64,000 bases of DNA from Lumbricus terrestris (GCA_949752735.1 OX457039.1:43221199-43285198); one strand, 5' to 3'. Numbered from the stretch's first letter, positions 46,075 through 57,897 are shown. A program made the numbers and translations. The notes: generated by a model from the sequence alone, not told the origin.

Positions 46075-48310
46075 GTAGATCTAACTCTCATTAGGTTTAC
46101 GTAACCTTCATTATCGACCTCATAATGTGGTCGACTGAAAGTAGTTTGACACACGATGCAATTGTTAACTCTCTCTTAACATGATTTGAAAATATAGTCG
46201 ATTGGAATTAACTTATAGAATAACTAATCAATAGGAATTAAGATGAGGCGACAGCTACCGGTAATCGATTATAATTACAACTGGCTGTTAATCTAATCGC
46301 TTATAATCTAACCGATTAGTTACCAATCTGTGCATGCGAAAAATGCATAGCGAGACCTACTATATAGCCTATGGCTAAAAAAGCAACTTTGTGGAACCAG
46401 TTCCTTTCTTCAATACGTTCCTCTATATTAAATGGTAGGCTAAGTGACTATTTCCTAATCTTAAAGTCACTGTCTCTTCTCTGAGTCTCTCTTTTACCTT
46501 TGATTGGTGCGCATATAAGAGGCGCTGTATAATTTTAAGAATAGAGAGCAATAGAATGTTGTCAACGATGCATAAAAAGGCGCAACAATCTGTAGGTATA
46601 GGGCTTATTTAAATGAGTGGTACTGATATTACTATACTTATACTACATATGCGGGGTATATATATTATATATATATATAAAGGGAATTTGTGCACCTTAT
46701 AGGCCTATATACGCATAAGATAAGATAAGAACATTTTCTGTTTGATCAATTGTTAAACGCATTTGTTTGTACATGCATGATATGCAGACTTGTTAATAAA
46801 CACAAATAATCTAAAGAATTGTTAAAGACAGTCAAAAGTTCAAAAAACACATTTTAATAGATGCGCAATTTGAAAGTGGCACGTTTTCATCTGCTCATGA
46901 GAACGAAATCAAACAAGGTTTGAACTTGAACTCTATAGTTTTGCGTCGTACGACACTGTTTGTGTATGTCTTTATCAAATGAACTAAGATAAGAATTTTC
47001 TTTTATTTGCCAGTTATTATTCGCATTTTGGTGTGAAGACATGGTAAAGTAAACGTACATCTTCTATGGAGACAAAAGTCAAGTGGTTGAAATGTATAGT
47101 GTAATAATTATTTTCTAATCGTAGTCATAAACTTGCTTTGCTGCACCGACATGTGCACAAACTGATTGTACGAAGAACGAAAGTAGAACTAATTAAGTGA
47201 AATACGACGTGAGCGATAAAATATTATTTTATTTTCAATATTCGCTTTATAGAGTTTTATGCAAATGTAAAATGAGTTTTTTGTCGAGCAAGATACAGTG
47301 TACATAGCCTATACATGTATAAAATAACGTCGTAGCCATTATTGAACGCTTCCAGATTTTCATAAAGCTTTTTACGATCGATCAATTGGACGTTTATGAT
47401 TGTGGTGATCTGATATTGATAGGCGGCATATAAACTTGATATCCATCACATTCTGTTAGTTAAAGCGTAGTGTAAAACGTGCATATAGGCCTATCACGCA
47501 TATCTATCGATCACAACTATAATCGTGGATCTTGCAATTTAATTTCGCTGATCTAATGCATATTTATAAATGCATATCCTCAAAATGATGATGATGATGA
47601 TGCACGAGTAGCTCTAGGTTGTGCAAAGAACAAAACATACATTTTTATATCTTCATGCACAAAGCTAAAATATAGTCACTTGATATAAGTAATTTATTAG
47701 CGCATTTACGAAGCAATTTAATCAATTCTTGCAAAAGCATAAAAGCATAACATAGGCCTATCAGTATCTAAAAATGCAATAAACAGCCGTACGTGAAGCA
47801 GTTTAATAAAGCACATTTTCGACCAAACATATCATGGTGGGTTCAGGTCGTATTCGTATTTCTATATAGGTCTTAGTTTTGTCTGAATGCGCCCAAGAGA
47901 CTTCGTTGCAATTATGCTCTCACATTAGCAGGTCAATTGCTTAAGAAATGCAAATACATAAAAAGATTTACAAATGAGAAATCGATACTGAATCCAAGCC
48001 ACATAATCGACTCATTTATATGCTACTTGCTCACGCATTTAGATCAGATATAGATATCTGCTTATATATATTTACATATATATGTAAATATATATATATA
48101 AGCACATCGATTCATACATGTATGTAGCCTATGAATATATGTTGCATGTACAATTTTTTTATACGGATCAAAGAGACAGTCTATTAAAATGCAGAAAGAT
48201 AAAAAGTGAACGAGATTTTTAAACAATGTAAAAAAATAAGAATTTAATTTAGAATGTCTCGATATCAATAATCGAGGCATCACTTTTTCACGCAGATGAG
48301 CATTCAAATG
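44872..48310. other. Unassigned AT-rich DNA
   Basis: Holds (CT)n(TA)n at 45986-46072, a TA run at 46660-46680, a near-palindrome at 48060-48103 and a likely LINE-tail scrap at about 46515-46545 (GAGGCGCTGTATAATTTTAAG). No coding region is supported. Confidence 0.45.
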
Positions 48311-48344
48311 GCGAATTAATTTCGTATTGGACTGCATGTATATT

Positions 48345-48470
48345 CTATACATGCATATTTGTATATTGTATATTGTATACATGCATATTTGTATATTGTA
48401 TATTGTATACGCATGTATATTTGTATATTGTATGTATGTATATTTGTATATTGTATATTGTATACATGGC
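48345..48470. repeat. TGTATATTGTATA minisatellite
   Basis: Repeated blocks of ATACATGCATATTTGTATAT, each followed by TGTATATTG, with a period of about 34 bp. Confidence 0.75.
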
Positions 48471-48581
48471 ATGGTTCGCGGTCTCTGGAACAGGTTCCAT
48501 CGTTTACAGCATAATAAAATAAATAGTTCAACCCAAATCTGCTGCATGGGTTGTGTTTATCACATATAGATCTATATCCTA

Positions 48582-48745
48582 CTAGCTGAATTACAGCGTT
48601 GCCCAGGAAATTTTGGTTTGTAGTCCCCCATCCACGCCTGACTCCGCTCCCACTCCGCCTTGCTCACCCGGCATTCTACCGTCGGCCCCAACCCGGGTCC
48701 ACACTGGAGTGCCCGGCGTTGTCCGTGAAATGTAGGTTTTCGACA
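48582..48745 (-). repeat. Repeat R2, diverged minus-strand copy
   Basis: Begins CTAGCTGAATTACAGCGTTG + CCCAGGAAATTTTGG, the inverse of the R2 right end. The interior is C-rich, and a second GCCCGGCGTTGTCCGTGAAAT block follows. Confidence 0.55.
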
Positions 48746-48827
48746 TGAGCGCGCAATATTTAAATTCTACTCAGCACTGCATACCTTGTGTCCTATAGAC
48801 GCAGAAAACATTTAAAGAATATCACGC

Positions 48828-48869
48828 ACGCGCGCACACACACACACACACACGCACACACACGCACAA

Positions 48870-48910
<41 letters not shown>

Positions 48911-48927
48911 CACACACACACACACAA
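48828..48927. repeat. (CA)n/(CG CA)n microsatellite
   Basis: CACACA with CGCGCG interruptions. Confidence 0.92.
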
Positions 48928-49004
48928 TAACTTCTGCAAGTTGATCATCTCGTTAATGCATCTATATAATACATATTATTATCATTGCATGCACTGCGCA
49001 TTTG

Positions 49005-50265
49005 TATGCATATATATATATATATATATATATATAATTCTATGTAGCCTATAGGGATATGCCGCTTAATTGAATCATTAACGAGATCATTATCTCGTTA
49101 ATGTGCCTATGCATTGCACATATTGATATGTACATATACAAGTATGCATACATGCATGTATACACGTAGGCTTGTGTATGCGCGCTCATGCATACTGACA
49201 TTTATCTGTTTGCAGATGTGATGGAAGCATATGGTCAGTTGGAGGACAGGATGGATAGATGGATGGATGAATGAATCGGTGACGATGGGAAGACGGACGC
49301 ACGGACGGAAAGAGTATAACAGATATGCAAATGATGCATGGATAGATACAGAGGATGGAGAGGTAGGGCTTAGATACAACCTGGTGGTCTATGCATATGA
49401 ATACATCTCCATATAGGGTCTACACAAATAATAAACATACAACCATGCAGCATATCTTTCAGTAAATACAATGATATATGCAAACAAATGTGTATTTGTT
49501 TGTATGAAATTTTCAAGTGGGCTTTTATTGAAGTGCAACGGCAAGTGTATAGAAATTGTGTTTTTCCGAAATGAAGTGATTTTTTCGTTACATCGCGTTC
49601 GGTAGATGGCAGCAGAAGTTTCGTATTAGCCATGAACCGTGAAAACAGACCTTCGAATGCGCTTCATTCAGTTATAATAAACAGAATGTAATTCTGCTTC
49701 TGAATAAGTTTTGACCTCGGAAGTCGGATTGTATTGTATTGCATTGTGTTGTACTGTATCTATAATTATTTATAAAACGTCTCTCACAGTGCACAACAGT
49801 CAAAGGCGATATCAGACAACTCTTCATTGTGATCGCGTGTATACAACTTTTAAGCTGTAGGCCTAACTTAAGCACGTCGATACACATGCACCTACAAACT
49901 TTTAAGCTGGTTCTGGTATAATTTAGGGCGAACGTTGCTGAAGTCATTGTATACAGCCTATATGGTTTATAGCCTATACTTGTGCTATATGACCTATTAT
50001 ATTAAGCGATGCATACAAAATGTCCGATGTATACTGTATAGAAGTCATTAATCGTCAACGTTTAATATAACACGTGTTTATTGTGACAAATGTATCTCAT
50101 GGTGTGATGTCTCATGTTAGCCTATAAGTAGCGAGATCCTTGATGCCTTCTGGGTTTTTACTTTCGTATCAATAGCAACTATATTCTCCTGACTTGTTGA
50201 TGTGTATACCATTGGATGCAATAAAATCATTGATTGACTGATAATGTCCTCTCTATAGCACATTC
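49005..50265. other. Unassigned DNA
   Basis: (TA)n at 49010-49035 and a GGAT/GACG-rich patch at 49246-49310. No coding region is supported. Confidence 0.45.
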
Positions 50266-50271
50266 ACATCT

Positions 50272-50330
50272 GCGGGCGCGGTGGTGGAGTGGTGGGTTCG
50301 ATGCCTTTAAGCCCCTTAGAACCGGGAGCT
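50272..50330 (+). mobile_element. SINE 5' head, truncated or chimeric
   Basis: GGGCGCGGTGGTGGAGTGGTGG carries the same start and box A (TGGTGGAGTGG) as the SINE at 31694. The match fades within about 60 bases, and neither box B nor the tail follows. Confidence 0.55.
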
Positions 50331-50472
50331 GTGGAAGTGCTGAGTGTCGTGTGCACTTAGTCCTCCAATCTACGCGTTTTCTAAATAAACAAAGGTGTTT
50401 TATTGGTCACCTGTAGAGTGGACAACTGATTTAGTCGCAGGAGGGCTGCGAATGCACTCTGACCCCTGCGTT

Positions 50473-50655
50473 TCACTTTTGCAGACGCTTCGTGGTGTAA
50501 CATTCGGAAGATGTGACCAGGTGTAAGACAATCGGTTGCAGAGCTTGGAACTCATCAGGAGTCCTTCCGTCTAATTGGAAGTTATGCAGATGCGCCTCCG
50601 CATCTTCTATTCTCTGCAGCAGCAACCGACGAGGACGGACGACGTCTTTATGCAT
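50473..50655 (-). other. Short open frame of balanced composition
   Basis: 60 codons on the minus strand, including RIEDAEAHLHNFQLDGRTP and EFQALQPIVLHLVTSSE. It is amphipathic and non-repetitive in a GC-richer patch. An internal acceptor-like TTGCTGCTGCAG precedes the RIEDAE part. Either a real small exon or chance; no homologue recognised. Confidence 0.22.
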
Positions 50656-51816
50656 GCAGTGCGCATGCGCCTAAAGCGATCCTTCTGATTCGTCGACGCA
50701 TGTGTGGTCGTCCGCGACAAGAGAAAGTCCACCACTTCAAGGCTTTTAAACTCGAGACCATTGTACAGACTAGAGTGTCATTTCAGTTATGCTTTTCAGT
50801 TAAAGTTTCAGTTATATTTACCTTATTTTGGAGATATTTTCAGTTACAGTTACCGTTGTCTGTGGCCAGACTTTTCAGTTTTGAGCTACGAACTTTCAGT
50901 TTTCATTTACAGTTTCAGTTTCAGATGTAGTTTGAGCGATGCATGTAACAGTTGTAACTCTATGATTTTCTCTCTCATATCAATAGAAATATATATATAA
51001 TGTATTTTGTAGAGGATACTGATACATATTTTATAACAATGAATTTAGCCTTAATTGGATTGAGCAGCTTTGACTTTGTCATCGGGTTGCTTCCTCTGCT
51101 TCTCCTTCCACAGCAGAGTCGCCTGCATAGTCTCATGTTTGCAATGCAAACGATTTCAAAGACTTGTCACATTCCCCCCCCATCCATTAGCGTACCAAAC
51201 TCATGTTTTCAACGTAATTGCCAGCAATAGTGCGCATACAAGACGACTCTTGTTTGCAGTCGATCAGAAACATGTGCACCACTTTCTACTCTTCCTTGAG
51301 GCTATCGATTTTTTGACACTTGGTTACCAACATCAACCAACGACAATACCACGAAAGGCTAGGATCTGGAAGTTAAATGAGCAATTGAGCATTATTTAGA
51401 AAACTGGCCGTAAACTAAAGTACTAAAGTAGGATTGGCCCACAATTCAAAATGTACGAAAGGAAAAACACTCGTGTTTCACTTAAAAGTTAGCAGTTTGT
51501 GATTATTAGTTATACAGCTTCGGTTTTCAGTTTCTATTACAGTTGTAGCTATTCAGCATTTTTCAGTTTCAGTTTCAGTTGCAGTTGACTGCATGACAAA
51601 CATTTTAAAATTAGTTTACTATTTCATTTAGTTAAAGTTTATGTCAATAGAAATAACACCGCTACATAGAGACGAAACTCTGTATCAACCGATCTATAGT
51701 ATACCTAATTAAACCTAAAAATGACTCAAGCACGTATAGTCATTTACATGCAGTCGAATTACACGTGACATGCAGTCGTTTAACAGGCATTTGAGGAATA
51801 TGTCCCTATATCTGGG
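50656..51816. other. Unassigned DNA with TTTCAGTT words
   Basis: TTTCAGTT/TTCAGTTA occurs many times at 50780-50930 and 51520-51590, a loose short-word repeat. No gene supported. Confidence 0.45.
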
Positions 51817-52099
51817 TGGGCATGCGGTGGGCATGCGGTGGGCATGCGTTGGGCATGCGATGGGCATGCGGTGGGCGTGCAGTGGCCATGCGATGGGCAT
51901 GCATGCGATGGGCATGCGGTGGGCATGCGATGGGCATGCGGTGGGCGTGCGATGGGCATGCGATGGGCATGCGGTGGGCGTGCGATGGGCATGCGATGGG
52001 CATGCGGTGGGCGTGCAGGGGCCATGCGATAGGCATGCATGCGGTGGGCATGCGATGGGCATGCGGTGGAGTTGCGGTGGACATGCGGTGAGCATGCAA
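51817..52099. repeat. 11-bp minisatellite GGGCATGCGGT
   Basis: About 25 units of GGGCATGCG(A/G)T, with rare GGGCGTGCGAT and GGCCATGCGAT variants and two duplicated GCATGCATGC points. Each unit carries the palindrome GCATGC. Since 11 is not a multiple of 3, all frames repeat every 11 codons and stay open; none is a supported gene. Confidence 0.93.
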
Positions 52100-52104
52100 C
52101 GACA

Positions 52105-52562
52105 GGTGTCACGTTATAATCTATCCACCTGAAAGCTATCCGGGGGATGAATTAATCTATTCCCCCAGGTTTAATTAACCGGTAAAGACTATCCGTGGGA
52201 TAAACCACTCTATCATCTTTATTGAAAAATGCGTATAATTGAAAATTTTGTGCTGCACTCACAATTTAAAGTTACTATAATTTGTGTTAAGTGTCCTAAA
52301 CAATGTTCAGAGAAAGGCAAATAGAATTTATTTAGTGACTGAGTACATTTTCTTAAGTGTTTTAAATGTGCTTAGTGCTCTAAAACCAAAGCCAACAAAT
52401 TATCCATAGTAGGAATAAACATACCTGTTAGTGTCATCATTCAAAACAGATGGAAATTAATTTGCAAAAAATAAATACACGCGGAAGTGGCTTTTCTCGA
52501 CTTCTCTCCATTTGGGAGGATACAATTGATACGGGGGATACTCACTCTATTTTGTGACACCG
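52105..52562 (+). mobile_element. Family P element, left arm of palindromic dimer
   Basis: Aligns end to end with 3287-3750: GGTGTCACG start, CGGGGGATGAATTAATCTAT, the AACATACCTGTTAGTGTCAT block, and TACTCACTCTATTTTGTGAC at the end. It abuts an inverted copy at 52562/52563. Confidence 0.85.
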
Positions 52563-53022
52563 CGGTGTCACGAAATAGAGTATACCACGCGTATTAATTG
52601 TATCCCCCCAAATTAATAAAAGTCGAAAAAACAGCTTCCGCTTGTATTTTTTTTGGCAAATTAATTTTCTTCTGCTTTGTTTTGAACTATGACACTAACA
52701 GGTATGTTTATTCCTACTAGATAATTTGTTTTGCCCTGTTTTTAGAGCACTTAAAACATTTAAAACACTTAAGAACGCTCAGAGTCACTAAATAAATTCG
52801 AGTTGCCTTTATCTGAGCATTGCTTAGGACACTTAAAACAATTAGAGTCACTTAAAATTGGGATTACAGCATAATTTTTTTATTAGGCGCATTTTTCAAG
52901 AAAGGGGATAGAATGGTTCATCCCCCCGGATAGTATAGACCGGTTAATTCCATCCGGTGGGATAGATTAATTCATCCCCCCGCATAGCTTTCAGGGGGGA
53001 TACTCCGTTTCGTGTCACCGGC
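52563..53022 (-). mobile_element. Family P element, right arm of palindromic dimer
   Basis: An inverted second copy joined tail to tail with the first through the perfect junction TGACACCGCGGTGTCA. It ends GGGGGATACTCCGTTTCGTG + TCACCGG. The right arm is closer to the copy at 3287 than to its partner in several places, so the two arms may be independent insertions and not a simple inversion-duplication. Confidence 0.85.
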
Positions 53023-53171
53023 ACTTGGGGGATACGATTAATACGGGGGATACTCTATTTCGTGACACCGGCATTTGGGGGGAAACGATTAATACGGGGA
53101 ATACTCTATTTCGTGACACCGGCACTTGGGGGGATACGATTAATACGGGGATACTCTATTTCGTGACACCG
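53021..53171. repeat. Three tandem 50-bp units of the family P end
   Basis: Units at 53021, 53071 and 53122 (50, 51 and 50 bp), each GCAYTTGGGGGGATACGATT + AATACGGGG + ATACTCTATTTCGTGACACCG. Each equals the outer ~50 bp of the element's right end, so the terminus alone was amplified in tandem. Confidence 0.88.
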
Positions 53172-53632
53172 GCACTGCATGGAGTGTCAGAGACGGTTAA
53201 TGTATCAATAAACACGCAGATGAAAAGCCGATATAAAAGCCCTTCAACGACCATTCGAACGATACCATGTCTACGACACTATACAATACACCAAGCGATA
53301 AAGAAATCATTGACTTCATTACTTGTTTCGTGTTCTGGACTTGCCCTGCCCATAACAATTCTGAATGATTTCCTTATTATGGTTTATTTATTGTAAAATG
53401 TACGAATGCCATTGAGTTATCTGACATCTTGATTATATACGATAGGCCTATTGGTTTGAGTGATGCTCACACTTTTGAACACAGCATGTGCTCAGTAGCC
53501 TACTGGTTCAAACCTTCTCTAATATTATGCTTATTGCACATACATATCATAGCCCACGTAAACCTTGAGCAGAGCCCAGTGTATTCTTCTTTGCTCTATT
53601 GGATATTTATTGCATTTTTTCCCACCATCTAC
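53172..53632. other. Unassigned DNA
   Basis: No supported feature. Confidence 0.5.
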
Positions 53633-53713
<81 letters not shown>

Positions 53714-53877
53714 TTTGTCTCTGTCTCTGTCTCTGTCTCTGTCTCTCTCGCTCTCTTTCTCTCTCTGTCTCTGTCTCTCTGTCTGTCTCTGTATTGTCTC
53801 TGTATTGTCTCTATCCCTGTCTCCGTCTGTCTCAGTCTGTGTCTGTCTGTGTCTCTCTGCCTCTCTGTCTCTGTCAC

Positions 53878-53926
<49 letters not shown>

Positions 53927-53938
53927 GCCTCTCTCTCT
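53633..53938. repeat. (CT)n and (CTGT)n compound tract
   Basis: Pure (CT)n to about 53712, then CTCTGT, then (CTGT)n at 53877-53925. Leu-Ser and Cys-Leu-Ser-Val frames are by-products. Confidence 0.95.
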
Positions 53939-53939
53939 T

Positions 53940-54447
53940 TATCTCGATTTATCTAGCTTTCTCTATATATTTTTTCCCTTATTTCAAGATAGAAGAAAAA
54001 CAACAATAACGACTTTGCACACGCCCGTCAATGGATAGGCTATAATAGACGAGATGGTCGGAGTTTTCTTGGCGCTATAGTATCGATTCGGACGAGAAGA
54101 CAGACGAGTAGCTGCACTAGTGCTCGTCTTATATGGATGGATACCGCGGTGCATGCCGGCACCTGTCCTGACCCACACCGACTGCACTGTCTGCACGAGA
54201 CGATTGCACTTCAAATGTAGTCCGCGTGCAAACAGTGCACTCTGCGGCGGAACCTTCGTTGATGCAACATTCCACTAAAAAGCACCGATCAGGGTTCGTT
54301 GCGGTACTTCGCCGTCGGACGAGATACACCGAAGTAAAGGACAGTTCGAGCATTTATCAAAATGCCAGTATATATATAAATATATATATAAATATATATA
54401 TATATAAGACTGTAGCTTATTCGATGTGATTGCCGCTTTATTTGGGC

Positions 54448-54493
<46 letters not shown>

Positions 54494-54874
54494 CACTGCT
54501 GTATCTGTCTGCGCTTTATATATTATACAACAGCTTTAGCTTAAGTTATGTAATTTTGCAATCGTCGTGAATGGCAGATCCTGACTGATCGTTATTTATG
54601 TAACATAGACTGTTGTAACATACTAATAGGCTATACCGTGGTAACGCACGAGAAGCTGCAGCCTTTACAGACGTTTTCTTTCTCTTTAAAAGCATCGATT
54701 AACGTATATGCAAATTTTAAATTTTGCATGTTGATCTTTCACCTCTGCATGCAATGGTTCGTAAACTGGTACAGTTCTAATGTAGGTTAATGATACCATG
54801 GCTCATGTGATTAGGCTATTTCCGTGCTGAAGCCCTATTAAATATTCTTTCCACTGCAATCGTTGTTTTAAGTT
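53940..54874. other. Unassigned DNA with TA runs
   Basis: (TA)n at 54370-54408 and 54450-54492. A GC-richer patch (54040-54350) has frames on both strands without recognisable domains. Confidence 0.45.
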
Positions 54875-55150
54875 TGTGTGTGCATGAAAGTTAGAAAGGT
54901 CACCATATTGGGAATGGAAGGCTGAGCGATTCTTCGTTTTTTAATAGTTTGTGTGTGCGTGAGATGTAGAAAGGTCACCATATTGGGAAAGGAAGGTTGA
55001 GTGATTCTTCAGTTTTTGAGTTTGATCATGCGTGAAATGTAGAATTGACACCATATTGGGAATGGGAGGTTGCGCGATTCTTCGGTTTTTGAGTTTGTCT
55101 GTATATGAAAGTTAGAAAAGGTCGCCATATTGACAATGGAAGGTTGATTG
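54875..55150. repeat. Minisatellite, four ~70-bp units
   Basis: Each unit contains GAAAGTTAGAAAGGTCACCA + TATTGGGAATGGAAGG + GATTCTTCGTTTTT. Units begin at about 54875, 54949, 55018 and 55089. Confidence 0.85.
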
Positions 55151-55587
55151 ATACTATGTTACTTACGCTTAGCTGCACAAGAAAATGCAGAAGAAAATAT
55201 AGATTGTCCACTTAATTTTTGCGTAGGCGGAATGGAGGATTGGAGTGTGTGGTTTTGCTGCTGTAGAAATATATAGTACGCAGTATGTAATGAACGATGG
55301 TTGAGGTGGTCAATGGTGATATGGAATGCTGCCGAGATCGAGAAATTGATGTTTGAATGAATATTGTTCGGGGAATGCCGAGAGGTGGAGGCCAGTAGAG
55401 CACACAGAATGACCAGCGGTGCTTCCGATGAGTCATTTCCGGTCAGAGTGGGCCTTGCGCTGCTGATGAGGGTTCAGAGTAAGAGCGAGGACTTGAAGTC
55501 TGATTGCACAATCAGTGAAATGGCAGAATTTTGATAAGCTAAAAATAACTGGGAAATTACGATGAATCATCTGGTCCAGATCAGGTG

Positions 55588-55713
55588 GCAAAAAGTGCTT
55601 AGTCAGCATGTATATGGTCTAGGTCCTTTGCAAAAAGTGCTTAGTCAGCATGTATATGGTCTAGGTCCTTTGCAAAAAGTGCTTAGTCAGCATTTACATG
55701 GTCTAGGTCCGGT
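55588..55713. repeat. Minisatellite, three 42-bp units
   Basis: GCAAAAAGTGCTTAGTCAGC + ATGTATATGGTCTAGGTCC + TTT, starting at 55588, 55630 and 55672. The first two units are identical and the third has a few changes. Confidence 0.92.
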
Positions 55714-56690
55714 TCTGGTACAAATCCGAAACAATAGATGACTAGTCATCCGTGATAAGCGACAGACCAGAATGAGTCATTTTTGCCTCTCACAGAATCA
55801 CCGGATTTACAGACCGGCTTGAACTCTAGTACTATCACTACTTAAGACTATATTTAACCAATTGCTATCCGCATTTTGGTGTCCAGGCATGGTAATAAAC
55901 ATACACAAGTGTATCGTGAGAATGAGCAATCAAGTGTCATTGCCCTACTTTCTCCACAACTTCCTCCACTCAGCCTCTTCTCGTCATGCACCACCCAACA
56001 CTGTCTATACTCTATTGGTTCTTCAGTCTTGTATCCTATAGAAAAATCGTAAAATGGCCTGAAACCCAATATATACTTCTATATACTTCCTCTTCTATCT
56101 TCTTCTCGTTTCCTCTCTTCATACTCTGCCCAACTCTGACGACACTCCTTCAGTCTTGCATTTTATTCTCGTAAAATATCTTCAAAACCATCCGACTCTC
56201 CGACTCTCCCTCCTCCTCTTCCTCCTCAGTCTCTGTAATCGTCTCTCCACCTCTCCGTCTGCAAATTCTGTTACTTAAAATGGTAAAATAGCGCGTCATA
56301 CACAGCCTCCTCAGATAATTCTGATACCTAAAATGGGGCATGGAAACCGAAAACTTCGATTGATGAAACGAGATATCGATTTCGACTCTATGCAAGATGG
56401 CGGCCGGTTGACAAGCATGACCAGTGATAGCTCCGATAATTCAAATTTTTACTAGGTTCAAGTCGGTAAAGTGCATTATTCTTTTCAAGGAGCCTTACTA
56501 TGTCAATGTCGAGGGTTTGTTCTCAACTTTTGCTACAATCATGAAGTTTTCGGATCTAAATATAATAGTTTGAATACAGCGCTGCGTATCCATCTACTCC
56601 GTTTGAAATACCTGCACGTATTATCGCTAGTTCACTCAGTCTAACGCTGTCATTGTTTAATACTTCTGGATTTAACTTAAAACGAAAAAC
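55714..56690 (+). other. Possible 5' untranslated region of the retrotransposon
   Basis: No open frame. It directly precedes ORF1 and may hold the retrotransposon's 5' UTR and promoter, but the 5' boundary is not visible. GCAAGATGGCGGCCGG at 56391-56406 is a CpG-rich, YY1-like word of the kind found near promoters. Confidence 0.35.
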
Positions 56691-57503
56691 ATGTCTAAGA
56701 AAAGCATTAAAATTGATGATTTACTCGAGTCTCTTCAGGACGAAAGAGTGATTCAATTGCTTACTAAAACCTTCAAACCCATTATGGAAGGACTCTTCAA
56801 TGAACTTATTGAAGCATTCTCAGCGAAACTGGATAGCATGGTTGCAAAATCAGCGGAAGCCTTGCTAACAACTCACTGTGAAGAGACAAACTCTAAAGTA
56901 ACCGCTCTAGAAGCTGAGAATGAGCTTCTCAGGGCAAGAGTTGATGAAAATGACAATTTGTCACGGCTTGATAATCTCGTAATATACGGTCTGCCTGAAA
57001 CCGCGACTACGACGCCTCAAGCTGGTTCATATTGGTCTACTCAGCCATCGTCGTCGCCCAATGAGCCTGATATTCACAACGTCTTGGATTTGTGCAATAA
57101 CAAGTTGGGCGTGAAACTAAATGAATCTGACATCTCGTACGCGTATCGAATTCCTGGGTCTTCCAAAAATAATCAACGTCCAGTTGTCGTACGCTTCATC
57201 AGCCGCAGAATCAGAAATACAATTCTCGCTGCACGCAGAACTCTGAAGGGACAATCTGGTGCAAATCGAATTTTCATCAATGAACATCTGACTAAACAGA
57301 ATTCACTAATCTTCGCAGGAGCGAGAAAACTGGTAAGAGAGAAGGTCCTCCACTCTGCCTGGACACGGGATGGAATGACTTTCATCCGCTTCACTGATGC
57401 TGTCAGCGAGAAACCGAGGAAGATTATCTCTACCAAGAGTCTAGAGTCCATCATCCAGAAGAAGGAGCTCACTGCAATGCTTCCTCACGAGAAAGCAGGA
57501 TGA
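56691..57503 (+). CDS. Retrotransposon ORF1 protein (RNA-binding, coiled coil + RRM-like)
   Basis: A 270-residue protein that would coat the element's RNA and act as a nucleic-acid chaperone. Residues 1-45 are an acidic amphipathic N-terminus. About 45-92 have heptad-like Leu spacing (ALEAENELLRARVDENDNL), suggesting a coiled coil for trimerisation. About 95-180 carry VIYGLPE and RPVVVRFISRR, the two signature strands of the L1-type ORF1 RRM. About 185-260 form the basic C-terminal domain (RIFINEHLTKQN, ARKLVREKVL). Uninterrupted and of normal length. No CCHC knuckle is present. ORF2 begins 394 bp downstream. Confidence 0.88.
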   Translation: MSKKSIKIDDLLESLQDERVIQLLTKTFKPIMEGLFNELIEAFSAKLDSMVAKSAEALLTTHCEETNSKVTALEAENELLRARVDENDNLSRLDNLVIYGLPETATTTPQAGSYWSTQPSSSPNEPDIHNVLDLCNNKLGVKLNESDISYAYRIPGSSKNNQRPVVVRFISRRIRNTILAARRTLKGQSGANRIFINEHLTKQNSLIFAGARKLVREKVLHSAWTRDGMTFIRFTDAVSEKPRKIISTKSLESIIQKKELTAMLPHEKAG

Positions 57504-57897
57504 GTCGCTGGGTGAGTCGCTTCAGATGCTACTTCATCGTCCCGCCTTCCAACCTGTACCTCCAACTGACTGTGTCTTAATTTTATCTAGTTCATACTGC
57601 CATTTAGTCACTTATGTTCATGTGACATGTTTAACCTTGGTTTGGTTTCTATCTAAACATTATGTAAGCTTATTTCCTATAATTATCATCTAATTGAACT
57701 ATCCAATTTATTTTTTATGAATGAACTGTGGATTTTTATTTACTACAATCTGATTTTTAAAATGCATTTTTTGATTTGAGACTAGCTTCGACTGTTGTGT
57801 TGCTGTAGCGCTTACCGACATATGTTTACTTCTAATCACTGTATATGCTATGACCTAGTTAAGACTAGTATGCATAGAATGTTGCTATCATTGGTAC

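Noticed and set aside
51715..52132. Overlapping 90-126 codon frames rich in Gly, His, Ala, Met
   Set aside because: They arise from the 11-bp minisatellite, which has no stop in either direction.
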